Made by a program: the position numbers and the translations under genes. From contig DATGXO010000203.1 of NCBI GenBank assembly GCA_035298965.1, forward strand, positions 1 through 33,049: a DNA stretch of 33,049 nucleotides, given 5' to 3'. This DNA comes from CAJCBL01 sp035298965 (GTDB taxonomy: Bacteria > Verrucomicrobiota > Verrucomicrobiia > Opitutales > Opitutaceae). Shown here one piece after another: positions 31,665-33,049 of the stretch (its first letter is position 1; each line of letters starts with the position of its first letter). Below the pieces are notes generated by a model. That model ran no database searches, had not been told where the DNA came from, and saw nothing but the letters and a program-made list of their open reading frames with translations.

Positions 31665-32830
31665 GCGCGCTCCTCCCGTGTATCCAGGCGCAGGACGCCG
31701 AGGAACAGGCTCGTGAGCGCGATCTGGCAGCCGAGCGTGAGCGCGAGCGCGCCGGGGATGACGATGCGCAGCATCGCCTGCGGCGTGAGATCGCCGAAGC
31801 CTCCGCGGCCCCAGAGCCAGACCGCGCCGGCGGAAATCCCGAAACCGACGAGCGCGAGCAACGCGCCCGCGATCAGACCGGCCTCGAGACTCGCGGCATC
31901 GAGCAGCCGCGCGAAACGTTTCTCCGGCGCGCGCAGGCCCGCGCGGATCGCGAAGAATTTCCCGAGCACGGCGAACGACACCGCCTGGAATCCGATCAGC
32001 ACCGCAAACGCGGCGAAGAGCAACGTGTGCACATCGAACACCACGCCGCCGAGGTGCAGCGGACCGCGCAGCAGCAGCGCCATCGCGGCGGTGCCGGCGA
32101 GCATCAGCGCGAGGCCGGGCAGGAGAAACAGCCAGCGTGGACTGAAGAGCAGCATGAAGCGCAGGTGCCGCCAGCCGTCGCGCCACGGGCGCAGGTGCGG
32201 CGGGCGGTCGCGGCCGTCGGGCCGGAGCACGGTCGGTACTTCTTCGACGCGCAGGCCGAGCAGCTTCGCCTTGATGACCATCTCCGACGCGAACTCCATG
32301 CCGGTCGTGCGCAGGTCCATCCGGCGGTACGCCTCGGCGGAGAACGCGCGCAGGCCGCAGTGGAAGTCGCGGATGCCGGTGCGGAAAAATAGCCGGCCGA
32401 GGAACGAGAGCACCGGGTTGCCGATGTAACGGTTTTTCCACGGCATCGCGCCGGGCTGTACGCCGCCGGCGAAACGGTTGCCCATCACTAGATCGGCGCC
32501 GGCGCGGAGGCGGTCGAGAAAACGCGGAAGGTGGCCGAAGTCGTAACTGCCGTCGGCGTCGCCCGTGAGGATGTAGCGGCCGCGGGCGGCGGCGAAACCG
32601 CCGCGGAGCGCGTTGCCGTAGCCGCGCGCCGCGACCGGCACGAGCCGCGCACCGTGCGCGGTGGCGATCGCCTGTGAACCGTCGGTGCTGCCGTTGTCCG
32701 CGACGACGATTTCCCCGTCGATGCCGTGCGCATTGAGCGCGGCGGCGATTTCGTCGAGGCAGGTGGCGAGCGTCAGCGCCTCATTGAGGCACGGGAGCAC
32801 GATCGAGATTTCGGGCGCGGACGCGGTCAT
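31661..32830 (-). CDS. GT2 with C-terminal membrane helices (dolichyl-phosphate-sugar synthase-like)
   Basis: 389 residues from the ATG at 32828-32830. GT2 core: SIVLPCLNEALTL, VVADNGSTDGS (42-52), RGYGNALRGGF and the metal site TGDADGSYDF (D91, D93). NRYIGNPVLSFLGRLFFRTGIRDFHCGLRAF and LRTTGMEFASEM match the well-populated family of bacterial polyprenyl-phosphate-sugar synthases. Four hydrophobic helices fill the C-terminal ~170 residues. Its stop overlaps the start of the 998-residue protein, implying coupled translation and a shared task: loading the carrier that the GT-C units use. Its own ATG overlaps the TGA of an upstream fragment (ATGA). Confidence 0.9.
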   Translation of the reverse strand: MTASAPEISIVLPCLNEALTLATCLDEIAAALNAHGIDGEIVVADNGSTDGSQAIATAHGARLVPVAARGYGNALRGGFAAARGRYILTGDADGSYDFGHLPRFLDRLRAGADLVMGNRFAGGVQPGAMPWKNRYIGNPVLSFLGRLFFRTGIRDFHCGLRAFSAEAYRRMDLRTTGMEFASEMVIKAKLLGLRVEEVPTVLRPDGRDRPPHLRPWRDGWRHLRFMLLFSPRWLFLLPGLALMLAGTAAMALLLRGPLHLGGVVFDVHTLLFAAFAVLIGFQAVSFAVLGKFFAIRAGLRAPEKRFARLLDAASLEAGLIAGALLALVGFGISAGAVWLWGRGGFGDLTPQAMLRIVIPGALALTLGCQIALTSLFLGVLRLDTREERA

Positions 32831-32988
32831 GTGGCGCGCGAGGTTGGGGCGGAGGACCGCGTCCGCCAACTCTGGACGCCGCAGGCAAACGCGACCGCGG
32901 CGGCGAGCAACGTGCCGCCCGCGAGCACGGCGTGCGTGTCCTCGGCGCGTTCGCCCTTGAGCGCGGCGCGCCAGGCGGGGCCGAATTC
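32827..32988 (-). CDS. C-terminal fragment of an unidentified membrane protein, cut at the window end
   Basis: In the frame ending at the TGA 32827-32829 the minus strand reads EFGPAWRAALKGERAEDTH, then AVLAGGTLLAAAVAFACGVQSW and a short polar tail. This is a believable protein end with one membrane helix. The TGA overlaps the ATG of the GT2 gene (ATGA), as expected in a tight operon. Followed upstream, the frame meets a TGA at 33010-33012 without an acceptable start. The break comes at an EcoRI site (32983-32988), beyond which composition changes. The fragment is therefore probably real and interrupted by an artificial or foreign junction. Confidence 0.45.
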   Translation of the reverse strand, partial: EFGPAWRAALKGERAEDTHAVLAGGTLLAAAVAFACGVQSWRTRSSAPTSRAT

Positions 32989-33049
32989 TGCTGAAAGACA
33001 AAAGCTCGATCAAGTTCGGGTACATGTACAACAACCAATATGTTCACCT

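Noticed and set aside
31665..32441. Longer N-terminus for the 998-residue protein
   Set aside because: The extension is antisense-like, Arg/Pro-rich and fully overlaps the GT2 gene; the GTGA overlap gives a natural start.
1..33049. tRNA, rRNA, integrase or transposase genes
   Set aside because: None could be recognised on either strand by eye.

Overview
The window is a GC-rich bacterial chromosomal segment, probably from Verrucomicrobiota and most likely Opitutaceae or a close relative. That placement is an inference. It rests on an ECF sigma factor of the TIGR02999 type near a Ser/Thr kinase with TPR repeats, an exosortase, many short palindromic intergenic repeats, and starts that almost all lack a Shine-Dalgarno sequence.

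Layout. 1-4 kb: a small membrane protein, two tandem sugar-transfer-type ATP-grasp genes (minus) and a DUF4256 gene (plus). 4.2-9.7 kb: a signalling block with a membrane-anchored Ser/Thr kinase, an unrecognised small protein, an ECF sigma factor and a single-domain response regulator. Gene-poor, hairpin-rich stretches separate these genes. The 3' part of the kinase and the gene after it are clearly poorer in GC than their surroundings. 10-12.7 kb (minus): an exosortase, then queE and queC of 7-deazaguanine (preQ0) synthesis with a small gene between them.

12.8-24 kb (minus) is a polysaccharide locus. In transcription order it has two CDP-paratose-2-epimerase-like SDR enzymes, a polyprenyl-phosphate-sugar-synthase-like GT2, two tandem paralogous GT-C membrane glycosyltransferases, an RmlD-like reductase, rmlB, a four-helix-bundle protein, rmlA and a GT2 rhamnosyltransferase-like protein. 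24.2-28.6 kb (plus): a GT-C transferase, a GT2 with C-terminal membrane segments, a methyltransferase and a secreted protein, closed by a good terminator. 28.7-33 kb (minus): a GT2, translationally coupled to a 998-residue protein that looks like two fused GT-C units. The block fits lipid-linked assembly of a cell-surface glycan containing rhamnose: GT2 enzymes charge the lipid carrier, GT-C enzymes use it, and RmlA/RmlB plus the RmlD-like protein supply the rhamnose donor.

Most interesting points. (1) The rml set has no rmlC, and its last enzyme resembles plant NRS/ER (UER1), a bifunctional 3,5-epimerase/4-reductase; both proposed epimerase residues (C105, K173) are present. (2) Two unrelated small genes, the four-helix-bundle gene inside rml and the 84-residue gene inside que, are each bounded by inverted repeats that contain the gene's own start and stop codons, as expected of single-gene cassettes. 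(3) A 17-base dispersed repeat lies in frame inside rmlB. (4) The last ~60 bases of the window are of different composition and begin right after an EcoRI site, which suggests a chimeric end.
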